Part shown: piece after piece, positions 1 through 5,807 of the stretch
Position numbering within the stretch: the first letter of the stretch is position 1
How the letters are laid out: every line of letters begins with the position of its first letter
DNA from: Candidatus Altarchaeales archaeon
GTDB lineage: Archaea; Altiarchaeota; Altiarchaeia; IMC4; SCGC-AAA252-I15
Length of the DNA stretch: 6,049 nucleotides
NCBI GenBank assembly: GCA_014729705.1
Contig: WJJK01000301.1
Location: 1-6,049 of the forward strand
Direction of reading: 5' to 3'
Program-made: the position numbers and the translations under genes
Notes under the pieces: model-generated
What the model was told of the DNA's origin: nothing
The model's database searches: none
What the model saw: only the letters and a program-made list of their open reading frames with translations

Positions 1-566
1 CAGACTACCTGGGTTTCATAGTGGATGTTCCAGTCCCCACACCAAGAAGAATAGGGATAGCTGAGGCGAAAAACATAACCCAGAAAATAAACACGCCCCA
101 CGTTTGTGTGATGATGCCTGAGAACCTGGCGCAGGTGGGGGAGGTAGTGGATGAATTAAGTCCAAACTTAATCCAGTTGCATGGGGCGGAGAGCCCCTCC
201 TTCATTGATGACGTGAAAGAAAACCACGGGGTTGAGGTGATAAAAACAGTACACGTCACGGAGGGACTGGATATGCACTACGTCTTTGAACTTGCAGCCT
301 CAGCAGATTATCTTCTGCTTGACACGAAAACCGACTCCCAGGTAGGCGGTTGCGGCAGAACACATGATTGGGGTGTTAGCGCGGAAATAAGCCGCATAGT
401 AGACGTCCCAGTGATACTTGCAGGGGGTTTGAATTACAGTAACGTGGAGTCGGCGATAAGCAAGGTTAACCCTTACATGGTTGATGTGGCAAGCGGGGTG
501 GAATCCGGCGCCGGGAGGAAAGACCCCGGCAAAATAAGAAAATTCATCGAAAAGGCTAAGAGATGA
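1..566 (+). CDS. trpF: Phosphoribosylanthranilate isomerase, 5'-truncated by window edge
   Basis: TrpF converts N-(5'-phosphoribosyl)anthranilate to CdRP, the third step of tryptophan synthesis from chorismate, as a cytosolic TIM barrel. The frame is open through the left edge (first whole codon at 3), so the GTG at 21 is not the real start. It reads DYLGFIV before it, the usual second strand of the barrel. About 25-30 N-terminal residues, including the KICG motif with the catalytic Cys, should lie upstream. Visible motifs are VPTPRR (near 30-50), NLIQLHG (about 165-185), LLLDTKT with the probable general-acid Asp at 321-323, GGCGRTHDW (347-373), LAGGLN near the phosphate site, and VDVASGVESGAG (about 480-515). 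GGCG replaces the commoner GGTG or GGSG; THDW is an ordinary variant. The stop overlaps the trpB start as ATGA, so it is part of the trp operon. The family is certain; the start is unseen. Confidence 0.96.
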   Translation, partial: DYLGFIVDVPVPTPRRIGIAEAKNITQKINTPHVCVMMPENLAQVGEVVDELSPNLIQLHGAESPSFIDDVKENHGVEVIKTVHVTEGLDMHYVFELAASADYLLLDTKTDSQVGGCGRTHDWGVSAEISRIVDVPVILAGGLNYSNVESAISKVNPYMVDVASGVESGAGRKDPGKIRKFIEKAKR

Positions 567-1729
567 AAAAAAAATACGGAGTCTACGGGGGCCAGTATGC
601 GCCTGAAATACTTATGCCGGCGCTCAAACAACTTGAGGCAGACTACAGCAGGTTGTGTGGGGATGAGGGGTTCCGGGATAAATTGAATTCAATGCTCACA
701 GACTATGCGGGCAGGCCCACCCCCCTTTATTTCGCGGAGAATTTATCCCCTTCTCTTGGATTTGACTTGTTTCTTAAGCGCGAGGACCTGTTGCACAGCG
801 GAGCACACAAGATAAACAACACCTTAGGGCAGGTTTTAGTGGCTAAGCAGACTGGCAGGAAAAGAGTCATCGCCGAGACGGGGGCGGGGCAGCATGGGGT
901 GGCTACAGCGATTGCGGCAGCTAAACTCGGCCTGGAATGCGAAGTCTATATGGGGGCTAAAGACGTGAAGAGACAGAGTCTCAACGTCTTTCGCATGGAG
1001 CTTATGGGCGCTCACGTGAAATCCGTTGAATCCGGGTCGAAGACGCTTAAAGACGCCATCAATGAGGCGTTGCGCCACTGGCTTTCAAACGCCAAAGACA
1101 CGTTCTATTGCATGGGTTCGGTTGTGGGGCCCCACCCCTATCCTGCTATAGTGCGGGATTTCCAGAGCGTCATTGGTTTTGAAATAAAAAAACAGGTTAA
1201 AGAGAAAAAAGGCAGGCTCCCCGACGCCATAGTAGCGTGTGTGGGCGGTGGCAGCAACGCACTCGGAGCATTCAACGAATTCCTGGGGGAAGACGTAAGG
1301 TTGGTCGGCGTTGAGGCGGCCGGCGAAGGAGTGGACACAGGTAAACACTGCGCAACCCTTTGCACCGGCTCCGACGGCGTACTACATGGAATGTACACCA
1401 AGCTTTTGCAGGATAGCTTCGGCCAGATCAACCCTTCACACAGCATATCCGCGGGCCTGGATTACCCAGGCGTCGGACCCCAACTATCCCACCTATCAAG
1501 CATCAATAGGATTGAGGCTGTTTCAGCCGGCGACTCCGAATGCATGGACGCGGTTAAGATGCTTGCGGAGTCGGAGGGGATACTACCGGCTTTGGAGTCG
1601 GCTCACGCTCTTGCCTACGTCATCAAAAACAAAAACGAATTTAAAGACAAGTTGGTGGTCGTCAACCTTTCAGGCAGAGGCGATAAGGATGTGCAAACGA
1701 TCGCAGACTATTTCGGGGTGGATTTATGA
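563..1729 (+). CDS. trpB: Tryptophan synthase beta subunit (TrpB1 type)
   Basis: TrpB is the PLP enzyme that joins indole, channelled from TrpA, to L-serine to give tryptophan. The product is 388 residues, normal for the TrpB1 class. It opens with YGVYGGQYAPE, typical of TrpB1. PLP-forming Lys83 sits in HSGAHKINN, catalytic Glu105 in AETGAGQHG, the PLP-phosphate loop is GGGSN at 228-232, Asp300 lies in SAGLDYPGVGP (the residue that helps close the site in the TrpA-TrpB complex), Glu345 is in LESAHA, and Ser370 in VNLSGRGDKD binds the pyridine nitrogen. These match Salmonella Lys87, Glu109, Asp305, Glu350 and Ser377 by motif. The ATG is fixed by its ATGA overlap with trpF; no strong Shine-Dalgarno site is visible, so coupling probably drives initiation. 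A run of nine A's follows the start codon directly. The 3' end overlaps trpA, again as ATGA. Confidence 0.98.
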   Translation: MKKKYGVYGGQYAPEILMPALKQLEADYSRLCGDEGFRDKLNSMLTDYAGRPTPLYFAENLSPSLGFDLFLKREDLLHSGAHKINNTLGQVLVAKQTGRKRVIAETGAGQHGVATAIAAAKLGLECEVYMGAKDVKRQSLNVFRMELMGAHVKSVESGSKTLKDAINEALRHWLSNAKDTFYCMGSVVGPHPYPAIVRDFQSVIGFEIKKQVKEKKGRLPDAIVACVGGGSNALGAFNEFLGEDVRLVGVEAAGEGVDTGKHCATLCTGSDGVLHGMYTKLLQDSFGQINPSHSISAGLDYPGVGPQLSHLSSINRIEAVSAGDSECMDAVKMLAESEGILPALESAHALAYVIKNKNEFKDKLVVVNLSGRGDKDVQTIADYFGVDL

Positions 1730-2502
1730 GGCTTTCAGAGAAATTCAGTCAACTAGGGTCTGAGGGAGCCTTCATAGCTTACCTTTGCGCAGGCGATCCT
1801 ACGTATGAAAAATCGCTTGAGGCGGTGGAATCAGTCATCCAGGCAGGTGCAGACGTGATTGAATTGGGGTTGCCCTTCTCAGACCCGATAGCGGACGGCC
1901 CCACAATACAGAAGGCAAGCCAGAGGGCATTATCCTCTGGAATGAATACCCGCCGCTACTTTGAATTCGCAGCCCAAGTCCACGGATTAGCTGACATACC
2001 TTTAGTGTGTATGACCTACTATAACCTGCTCCTACGCTGGGGGCTTAGGAGGTTTGTTGAATCCTGTGTTGAATCCGGGATAACCGCGCTCATAATACCT
2101 GACCTACCTTATGAGGAGGCATGCGAGCTTGAGGCGTTATGCCGAAAGAATCAGGTGGATTTAATCTACATAGTGGCTGAGACCACCGACGAGGAAAGGC
2201 TTGATGAAATCCTGTCAAGGGCAGGAGGGTTCCTTTATGTAGTGTCTGTATTGGGGACTACCGGGGCCAGGAAAAACATATCCCCCACCCTCAAAAAGCT
2301 TCTTGAAAAACTCAAGGCAGAAACCCAAATACCCCTTGCGGTGGGGTTCGGCGTTAGCACACCCCAACATGTTTCCGATATTCTCTGCCTGGGAGCTGAT
2401 GCAGTGATCGTGGGAAGCGGGTTGATAGACCAATATCAAAAGAAGCGGGGAGGTCTCTTTGAATACGCGAAGTCCCTTAAGCAGGCGACTTATAAACCCT
2501 GA
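1726..2502 (+). CDS. trpA: Tryptophan synthase alpha subunit
   Basis: TrpA splits indole-3-glycerol phosphate into indole and glyceraldehyde 3-phosphate and passes indole to TrpB. The 258-residue length is typical. The TIM-barrel motifs appear in order: AYLCAGDPT at 18-26, ELGLPFSDPIADGPTIQ at 46-62 with the catalytic pair Glu46 and Asp57 (Salmonella Glu49 and Asp60), IIPDLPYEE at 123-131, YVVSVLGTTGAR at 171-182 with the substrate-loop Tyr171, and the phosphate-binding GFGVSTPQH (208-215) and IVGSG (228-232). The start overlaps the trpB stop as ATGA. A G-rich stretch (GGGGTGGAT, 1715-1723) upstream is a plausible imperfect ribosome binding site. The gene is intact, and its partner TrpB1 is directly upstream. 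No terminator hairpin or long T-run follows it, so some transcripts may read into trpB2. Confidence 0.98.
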   Translation: MRLSEKFSQLGSEGAFIAYLCAGDPTYEKSLEAVESVIQAGADVIELGLPFSDPIADGPTIQKASQRALSSGMNTRRYFEFAAQVHGLADIPLVCMTYYNLLLRWGLRRFVESCVESGITALIIPDLPYEEACELEALCRKNQVDLIYIVAETTDEERLDEILSRAGGFLYVVSVLGTTGARKNISPTLKKLLEKLKAETQIPLAVGFGVSTPQHVSDILCLGADAVIVGSGLIDQYQKKRGGLFEYAKSLKQATYKP

Positions 2503-2521
2503 TTGAAGCCTCTTTTATCTT
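2489..2521 (+). promoter_or_regulatory. Possible archaeal promoter upstream of trpB2
   Basis: Two TATA-like elements lie in and just after the trpA stop: CTTATAAAC at 2489-2497 and CTTTTATCTT at 2512-2521. With archaeal spacing of about 25 bases to the start site they would give leaders of very roughly 45 or 20 bases before the ATG at 2562. Either would let trpB2 be transcribed apart from the trp operon. There is no convincing purine-rich BRE, and elements of this kind occur by chance, so this is an inference. Confidence 0.3.
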
Positions 2522-2550
2522 GTGGGTCACATAATTTCATTCAAACTTTC

Positions 2551-2556
2551 GGTGAT
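2551..2556 (+). promoter_or_regulatory. Ribosome binding site for trpB2
   Basis: GGTGAT lies five bases before the ATG at 2562. It is complementary to the conserved 16S rRNA 3' end (ATCACCTCC). It supports ATG 2562 as the start, and shows that trpB2 has its own initiation signal rather than depending on coupling to trpA, unlike the ATGA junctions upstream. Confidence 0.75.
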
Positions 2557-2561
2557 GTATT

Positions 2562-3932
2562 ATGTCAGTTGAAACCAAATTTTTTTTAGACGAAAACGAG
2601 TTGCCCAAAAAATGGTATAACGTCAACGCTGATCTTCCGCGGCCCCTTGATCCCCCGCTTCATCCGATGACCCTTAAGCCGCTGGGTCCGAAGGATTTGG
2701 CCCCTCTTTTTCCGATGGAGCTGATCAAGCAGGAGATGAGCACCCAAAGATACATTGACATGCCCGAAAAAGTGCGAGATGTCCTGCGGTTGTGGCGGCC
2801 CACCCCCCTTTATAGGGCGCGCAGACTTGAGGAGAAACTCAAAACCCCCGCTAAAATATATTATAAATGGGAGGGCGTGTCTCCGCCAGGCAGCCATAAA
2901 CCCAACACCGCAGTAGCCCAAGCCTACTACAACATGAAGGAGGGTATCGAGAGAATAGCTACTGAGACCGGCGCAGGCCAGTGGGGGTCCTCCCTCGCCT
3001 TCGCCTGCAAACTCTTTGAACTTGAGTGCATGGTCTACATGGTTAAATGCAGTTTTAACCAGAAGCCTTACCGCAGGATTCTGATGGAAACCTGGGGGGC
3101 TAAGGTTGTCGCCAGCCCCAGTGAATTGACTGAGGCGGGTAAGAAGATGCTTGAAAAAGACGTGGACTGTCCGGGAAGCCTTGGTCTGGCGATAAGCGAG
3201 GCGGTTGAGGATGCGATGAAAAACGATAACACCCACTACAGTCTGGGCAGCGTATTAAACCACGTGTGCACTCACCAGTCGGTAGTCGGCCTTGAAGCCC
3301 GGAAACAGCTTCAGGTGGCGGGCGAGGAGAAAGCCGACGTCGTAGTCGGGTGTGTCGGCGGCGGCAGCAACTTCGCAGGCCTGGCGTTCCCCTTCGTACA
3401 CGATAAGCTCACGGGCAAAAACCCGGACGTGGAGATTCTGGGCGCAGAACCCATGGCCTGCCCCACACTCACTAAAGGCCAGTACGCCTACGACTTCGGC
3501 GACACCGCCCAGATGGCGCCGATAGTGAAAATGTATACCTTAGGCCACGACTTCATACCCGAACCAATACACGCAGGCGGCCTGAGGTACCACGGCGACA
3601 GCCCCCAACTATCTCTTTTAGTTAATGAAGGCGTCATAAAACCCCGGGCATACCACCAGATTGAGTGCTTCGACGCAGCTAAATTATTCGCGGAAACCGA
3701 AGGATTTGTGGTCGCCCCCGAAGCAAGCCACGCAATCAAGGAAACAATCGAACAAGCCAAAAAATGCAGGGAAACCGGGCAGGAGAAAGTCATAGTATTC
3801 AACAACTCAGGCCACGGCCACTTCGACTTATCAGCCTACGAAGCCTACTTCGCAGGACAGCTAGTGGACTATGAATACCCGATGGATCTTATAAACGAAA
3901 GCCTAAGAAACCTGCCGAAAACAGGGGAATAA
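2562..3932 (+). CDS. trpB2: Tryptophan synthase beta subunit, TrpB2 type
   Basis: This is a second, divergent PLP-dependent tryptophan synthase beta chain. At 456 residues it is longer than TrpB1, mainly through an N-terminal extension (the PLP lysine is residue 113 rather than 83). Visible motifs are RPTPLYRARRLEE at 79-91, the PLP Lys113 in SPPGSHKPNT, Glu135 in ETGAGQWGSS, the phosphate loop GGGSN at 266-270, AGGLRYHG at 338-345 in place of the TrpB1 AGLDYPGVGP region, PEASHA at 386-391, and NNSGHGHFD at 414-422 in place of NLSGRGDKD. AGGLRYHG and SGHGHFD are TrpB2 hallmarks. Members of the family make tryptophan from indole, some preferring O-phosphoserine to serine, and mostly do not form the classical complex with TrpA; serine deamination has also been proposed. 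Which applies here is not visible. It lies 59 bases after trpA with its own ribosome binding site. The start is well supported, and no residue I would call essential is missing. Confidence 0.96.
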   Translation: MSVETKFFLDENELPKKWYNVNADLPRPLDPPLHPMTLKPLGPKDLAPLFPMELIKQEMSTQRYIDMPEKVRDVLRLWRPTPLYRARRLEEKLKTPAKIYYKWEGVSPPGSHKPNTAVAQAYYNMKEGIERIATETGAGQWGSSLAFACKLFELECMVYMVKCSFNQKPYRRILMETWGAKVVASPSELTEAGKKMLEKDVDCPGSLGLAISEAVEDAMKNDNTHYSLGSVLNHVCTHQSVVGLEARKQLQVAGEEKADVVVGCVGGGSNFAGLAFPFVHDKLTGKNPDVEILGAEPMACPTLTKGQYAYDFGDTAQMAPIVKMYTLGHDFIPEPIHAGGLRYHGDSPQLSLLVNEGVIKPRAYHQIECFDAAKLFAETEGFVVAPEASHAIKETIEQAKKCRETGQEKVIVFNNSGHGHFDLSAYEAYFAGQLVDYEYPMDLINESLRNLPKTGE

Positions 3933-3954
3933 AAAAAATCCCCACTTTTTTTTT
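3924..3954 (+). terminator. Hairpin plus T9 terminator at end of trpB2
   Basis: GGGGA (3924-3928) pairs perfectly with TCCCC (3939-3943) around a ten-base A-rich loop that contains the trpB2 stop codon. AC and then nine T's (3946-3954) follow. A T-run alone can terminate archaeal transcription, and the short GC stem would also fit an intrinsic terminator. The T-run ends only two bases before the next start codon, so it must either separate the two genes or, if read through, form the immediate 5' end of the next message. Confidence 0.6.
3928..3938 (+). promoter_or_regulatory. Possible TATA element for the downstream ASST gene
   Basis: The sequence AATAAAAAAAA lies about 20-29 bases before the ATG at 3957, which has no Shine-Dalgarno sequence. 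That is the spacing expected for the TATA box of a leaderless archaeal transcript. The same bases form the loop of the terminator hairpin and the trpB2 stop codon. The A-rich composition makes a chance match easy, so this is tentative. Confidence 0.25.
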
Positions 3955-3956
3955 AT

Positions 3957-5573
3957 ATGATGTTTTCTGATTCCCTCACAAAGAAAGGTTTTTTCCTTTC
4001 TTTTTGGGCGGCGTTGGCCTATGCCTGCACATACGTGGCTTTCGCCTCGCTTGATCCAAGCAATCTTAATCACGAGCTTTTCATGAATCCTTTTTCCTTT
4101 ATCCCCCTTTTTTTGTTGGCAACTATTTTCTTCCTCTCCTCCGGTTTTTTTTCAGTCATCCTAGCCGACAGGCTTAGGAAAACCCTGGGGGCGTGGTTCC
4201 CCCTCATTGGTTTGTATCTGCCGGCTATTTTCTTTCACTGCCTTCTTTTGTTTTCTGCCGAAGCCATCTACTCACAGGATCTGTTATCGAGCTTCATTTA
4301 TGTGGTTGTGAATTTCCTGGTTCTTTTTCTTTCAAGACCCTTCATCGGGGCTTGGAGGGGTTCCAAAACGCTAATTGGATTATTGTTTCTTTTCACCTTA
4401 TGCGGGTGGGCGTATACCTCCTCTTTTTATGTTTTGCCTTGCGGTGATTTTAGTCAAAACAGTTTATCTGTTCTAGCGTCCCTTGGGTATCTTCAGGTGG
4501 TTGAAACCGGGGATGCGGGTTGGGGTAGAGAGGGGGTGGTATTTCATGATATGACTTCTTCGATGGATGGGCTGAATTTATACGAGGATCGTTGGAACAA
4601 CAAAGCCTATCTCATGAAAAACAGCGGCGAAGTAGTTCATACATGGTCTTATCCCCCCGATTTTTTTAATTGGACCAACCTCGAATTAGACGGGGAAGGC
4701 AATCTATACGTCATTTCAGGGGAAGGCGCTTTGTTGAAACTGGATTGGAACTCCAATAAAATATTTAAAAAACAGGGTCATATCTTCCATCATGATGTGG
4801 CTGTAACCCCAAACAATTTCTATGTACTGTCGAAAGAGGTGATTGAGGTGCCTGATTTTTTCCCTGTAATACGTTTACTGTCTAATTCAATACATGTTTA
4901 CACTCACAGTGGGGTGCGTGAGAAAAAAGCGCCATTATACCCTATTTTTAAAAATACTTTGTCTTATAAGAAGTATTTCGGCGCATTGATACACTCACTT
5001 TTCAATTACGACCGAATTGAGATGCACTCGCCCGCCGATGTTTTTCACGTTAATTCAGTGGAGGTGTTGGAGCAGGATTTAGGTCAAGGCGAAAAAGGCG
5101 ATCTATTGATTTCCCTAAGGCATTTGGACACTATAGCGATAATAGACCTTGATTCAAACCGGATCAAGTGGGTTTGGGGTGAAAACGTATTGGAGGGTCC
5201 GCATAATCCCACAATACTTGATAACGGGAACATCCTTGTCTTCGACAATGGTTATCGGAGGTGTTATTCTAGGGTTCTTGAAGTGAACCCCAAGACAAAC
5301 GAGGTAGTATGGAGTTATGTGGGAGATTCTTCTGAGTCTTTTTTTTCCGCTACAATGAGTGGCAGCCAGAAACTGGAGAACGGAAATATTTTGGTTACTG
5401 AGTCAGAGAAGGGGCACGCCTTTGAGATAACGCCTGAGGGGAACGTGGTCTGGGATTTCTGGACCCCCCAGATAGCGGAGGCGGAAAACAAGCGCCCCAC
5501 ATTATTTCGGATGAAAAGAATAACTCCAAATACACACCCCCTCGTATTTGCAAAACTAAATCAAACCCGGTGA
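3957..5573 (+). CDS. Membrane-anchored arylsulfotransferase (ASST)-like beta-propeller protein
   Basis: The 538-residue protein has two parts. Residues 11-160 hold five hydrophobic segments (about 11-31, 46-69, 79-100, 110-126, 138-160). Positive clusters at KK9-10, DRLRK 71-75 and RPF..RGSK 127-137 are cytosolic by the positive-inside rule, placing the C-terminal domain outside the cell. Residues from about 190 resemble the ASST propeller: GLNLYEDRWNNKAYLM then GEVVHTW (205-230), and blade repeats GNLYVIS (248), GDLLISLR (381), GNILVFDNG (424) and GNILVTES (476). Candidate active-site residues are His279 (HHD), His364 and Asn366 (FHVNS), Arg388, and His416 in GPHNPTILDNGN, the likely sulfated nucleophile by analogy with E. 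coli ASST (His252, His356, Asn358, Arg374, His436 from memory). Such enzymes move sulfate between phenolic compounds without PAPS; the substrate here is unknown. There is no Shine-Dalgarno site. ATG 3957 (or 3960) is chosen because later starts would remove the first membrane segment. A non-enzymatic propeller remains possible. Confidence 0.85.
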   Translation: MMFSDSLTKKGFFLSFWAALAYACTYVAFASLDPSNLNHELFMNPFSFIPLFLLATIFFLSSGFFSVILADRLRKTLGAWFPLIGLYLPAIFFHCLLLFSAEAIYSQDLLSSFIYVVVNFLVLFLSRPFIGAWRGSKTLIGLLFLFTLCGWAYTSSFYVLPCGDFSQNSLSVLASLGYLQVVETGDAGWGREGVVFHDMTSSMDGLNLYEDRWNNKAYLMKNSGEVVHTWSYPPDFFNWTNLELDGEGNLYVISGEGALLKLDWNSNKIFKKQGHIFHHDVAVTPNNFYVLSKEVIEVPDFFPVIRLLSNSIHVYTHSGVREKKAPLYPIFKNTLSYKKYFGALIHSLFNYDRIEMHSPADVFHVNSVEVLEQDLGQGEKGDLLISLRHLDTIAIIDLDSNRIKWVWGENVLEGPHNPTILDNGNILVFDNGYRRCYSRVLEVNPKTNEVVWSYVGDSSESFFSATMSGSQKLENGNILVTESEKGHAFEITPEGNVVWDFWTPQIAEAENKRPTLFRMKRITPNTHPLVFAKLNQTR

Positions 5574-5617
5574 ATTGCTTTCCGGGGTTATCTGACTGCG
5601 TGTGGCAGATTATTTTT
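5564..5617. terminator. Tandem hairpins between convergent genes
   Basis: Two short inverted repeats sit end to end in the 36-base gap and its borders. AACCCGG (5564-5570) pairs with CCGGGGTT (5582-5589) with one bulged G. ATCTG (5590-5594) pairs with CAGAT (5606-5610), followed by TATTTTT on the plus strand. They could end the plus-strand ASST transcript, and perhaps the minus-strand one. The second stem has only five pairs, so confidence is low. Confidence 0.35.
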
Positions 5618-5807
5618 CTGTATCTTCAGTGTTGTCTATCTGGTTTTTTATTTTCTTGATTAATCCGACACCTAAAAGTAGGGGGGATGCGATTACGCAT
5701 AAGGGGCATACTGCGCCTGTTACTATGGTTGAGGCTGCGGCGTAGGCTGAAAGCGAGGTTCCCACAATTAATTCCGTGTTGCCTGAATCTTTTTTTTCTT
5801 CAGCCAC
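5610..5807 (-). CDS. Small membrane protein with CPLC motif, unknown function
   Basis: A 65-residue product read from GTG at 5807. It has a charged N-terminus (AEEKKDSGN), a hydrophobic stretch at about 13-50 that could form one long or two short membrane segments, a Cys-Pro-Leu-Cys motif at 34-37, Pro42, and a basic then acidic tail (KKIKN..TEDTEK). I do not recognise a named family. CPxC pairs can bind metal or form a disulfide, but here the motif lies in the hydrophobic part and no partner is visible. The start is favoured by GGAGG eight bases upstream and by an 8-base overlap (GTGGCTGA) with the preceding minus-strand gene. The frame, however, stays open upstream to 5858 and encodes a plausible linker, so this may be the C-terminal anchor of the upstream protein, separated by a frameshift (see findings). 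It faces the ASST gene tail to tail. Confidence 0.65.
   Translation of the reverse strand: MAEEKKDSGNTELIVGTSLSAYAAASTIVTGAVCPLCVIASPLLLGVGLIKKIKNQIDNTEDTEK

Noticed and set aside
21..23. GTG as the start of trpF
   Set aside because: The frame continues upstream with DYLGFIV, a conserved inner part of TrpF, and the catalytic Cys motif would otherwise be missing.
1311..1763. A 150-codon plus-strand frame across the trpB-trpA junction
   Set aside because: It is an alternative reading of two certain genes, with a composition rich in Thr, Pro and Arg typical of out-of-frame translation.
2053..2078. Direct repeat TTGAATCC inside trpA
   Set aside because: It encodes the repeated VES of VESCVESG, a chance local duplication within a normal helix.
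2586..3236. A 216-codon open frame antisense to trpB2
   Set aside because: It lies wholly within a gene with clear conserved motifs, has no ribosome binding site I can see, and its product looks like no protein family. Its length follows from the codon bias of trpB2.
4193..4447. An 84-codon frame inside the membrane part of the ASST gene
   Set aside because: The T-rich sequence encodes hydrophobic residues in any frame; the long frame with orderly charge topology is the real one.
5264..5266. Functional link between the CPLC protein and ASST Cys436 as a disulfide pair
   Set aside because: Bacterial ASSTs need a Dsb partner, but here the two genes converge on opposite strands, the CPLC motif is within a hydrophobic stretch, and there is no thioredoxin-like fold in 65 residues.
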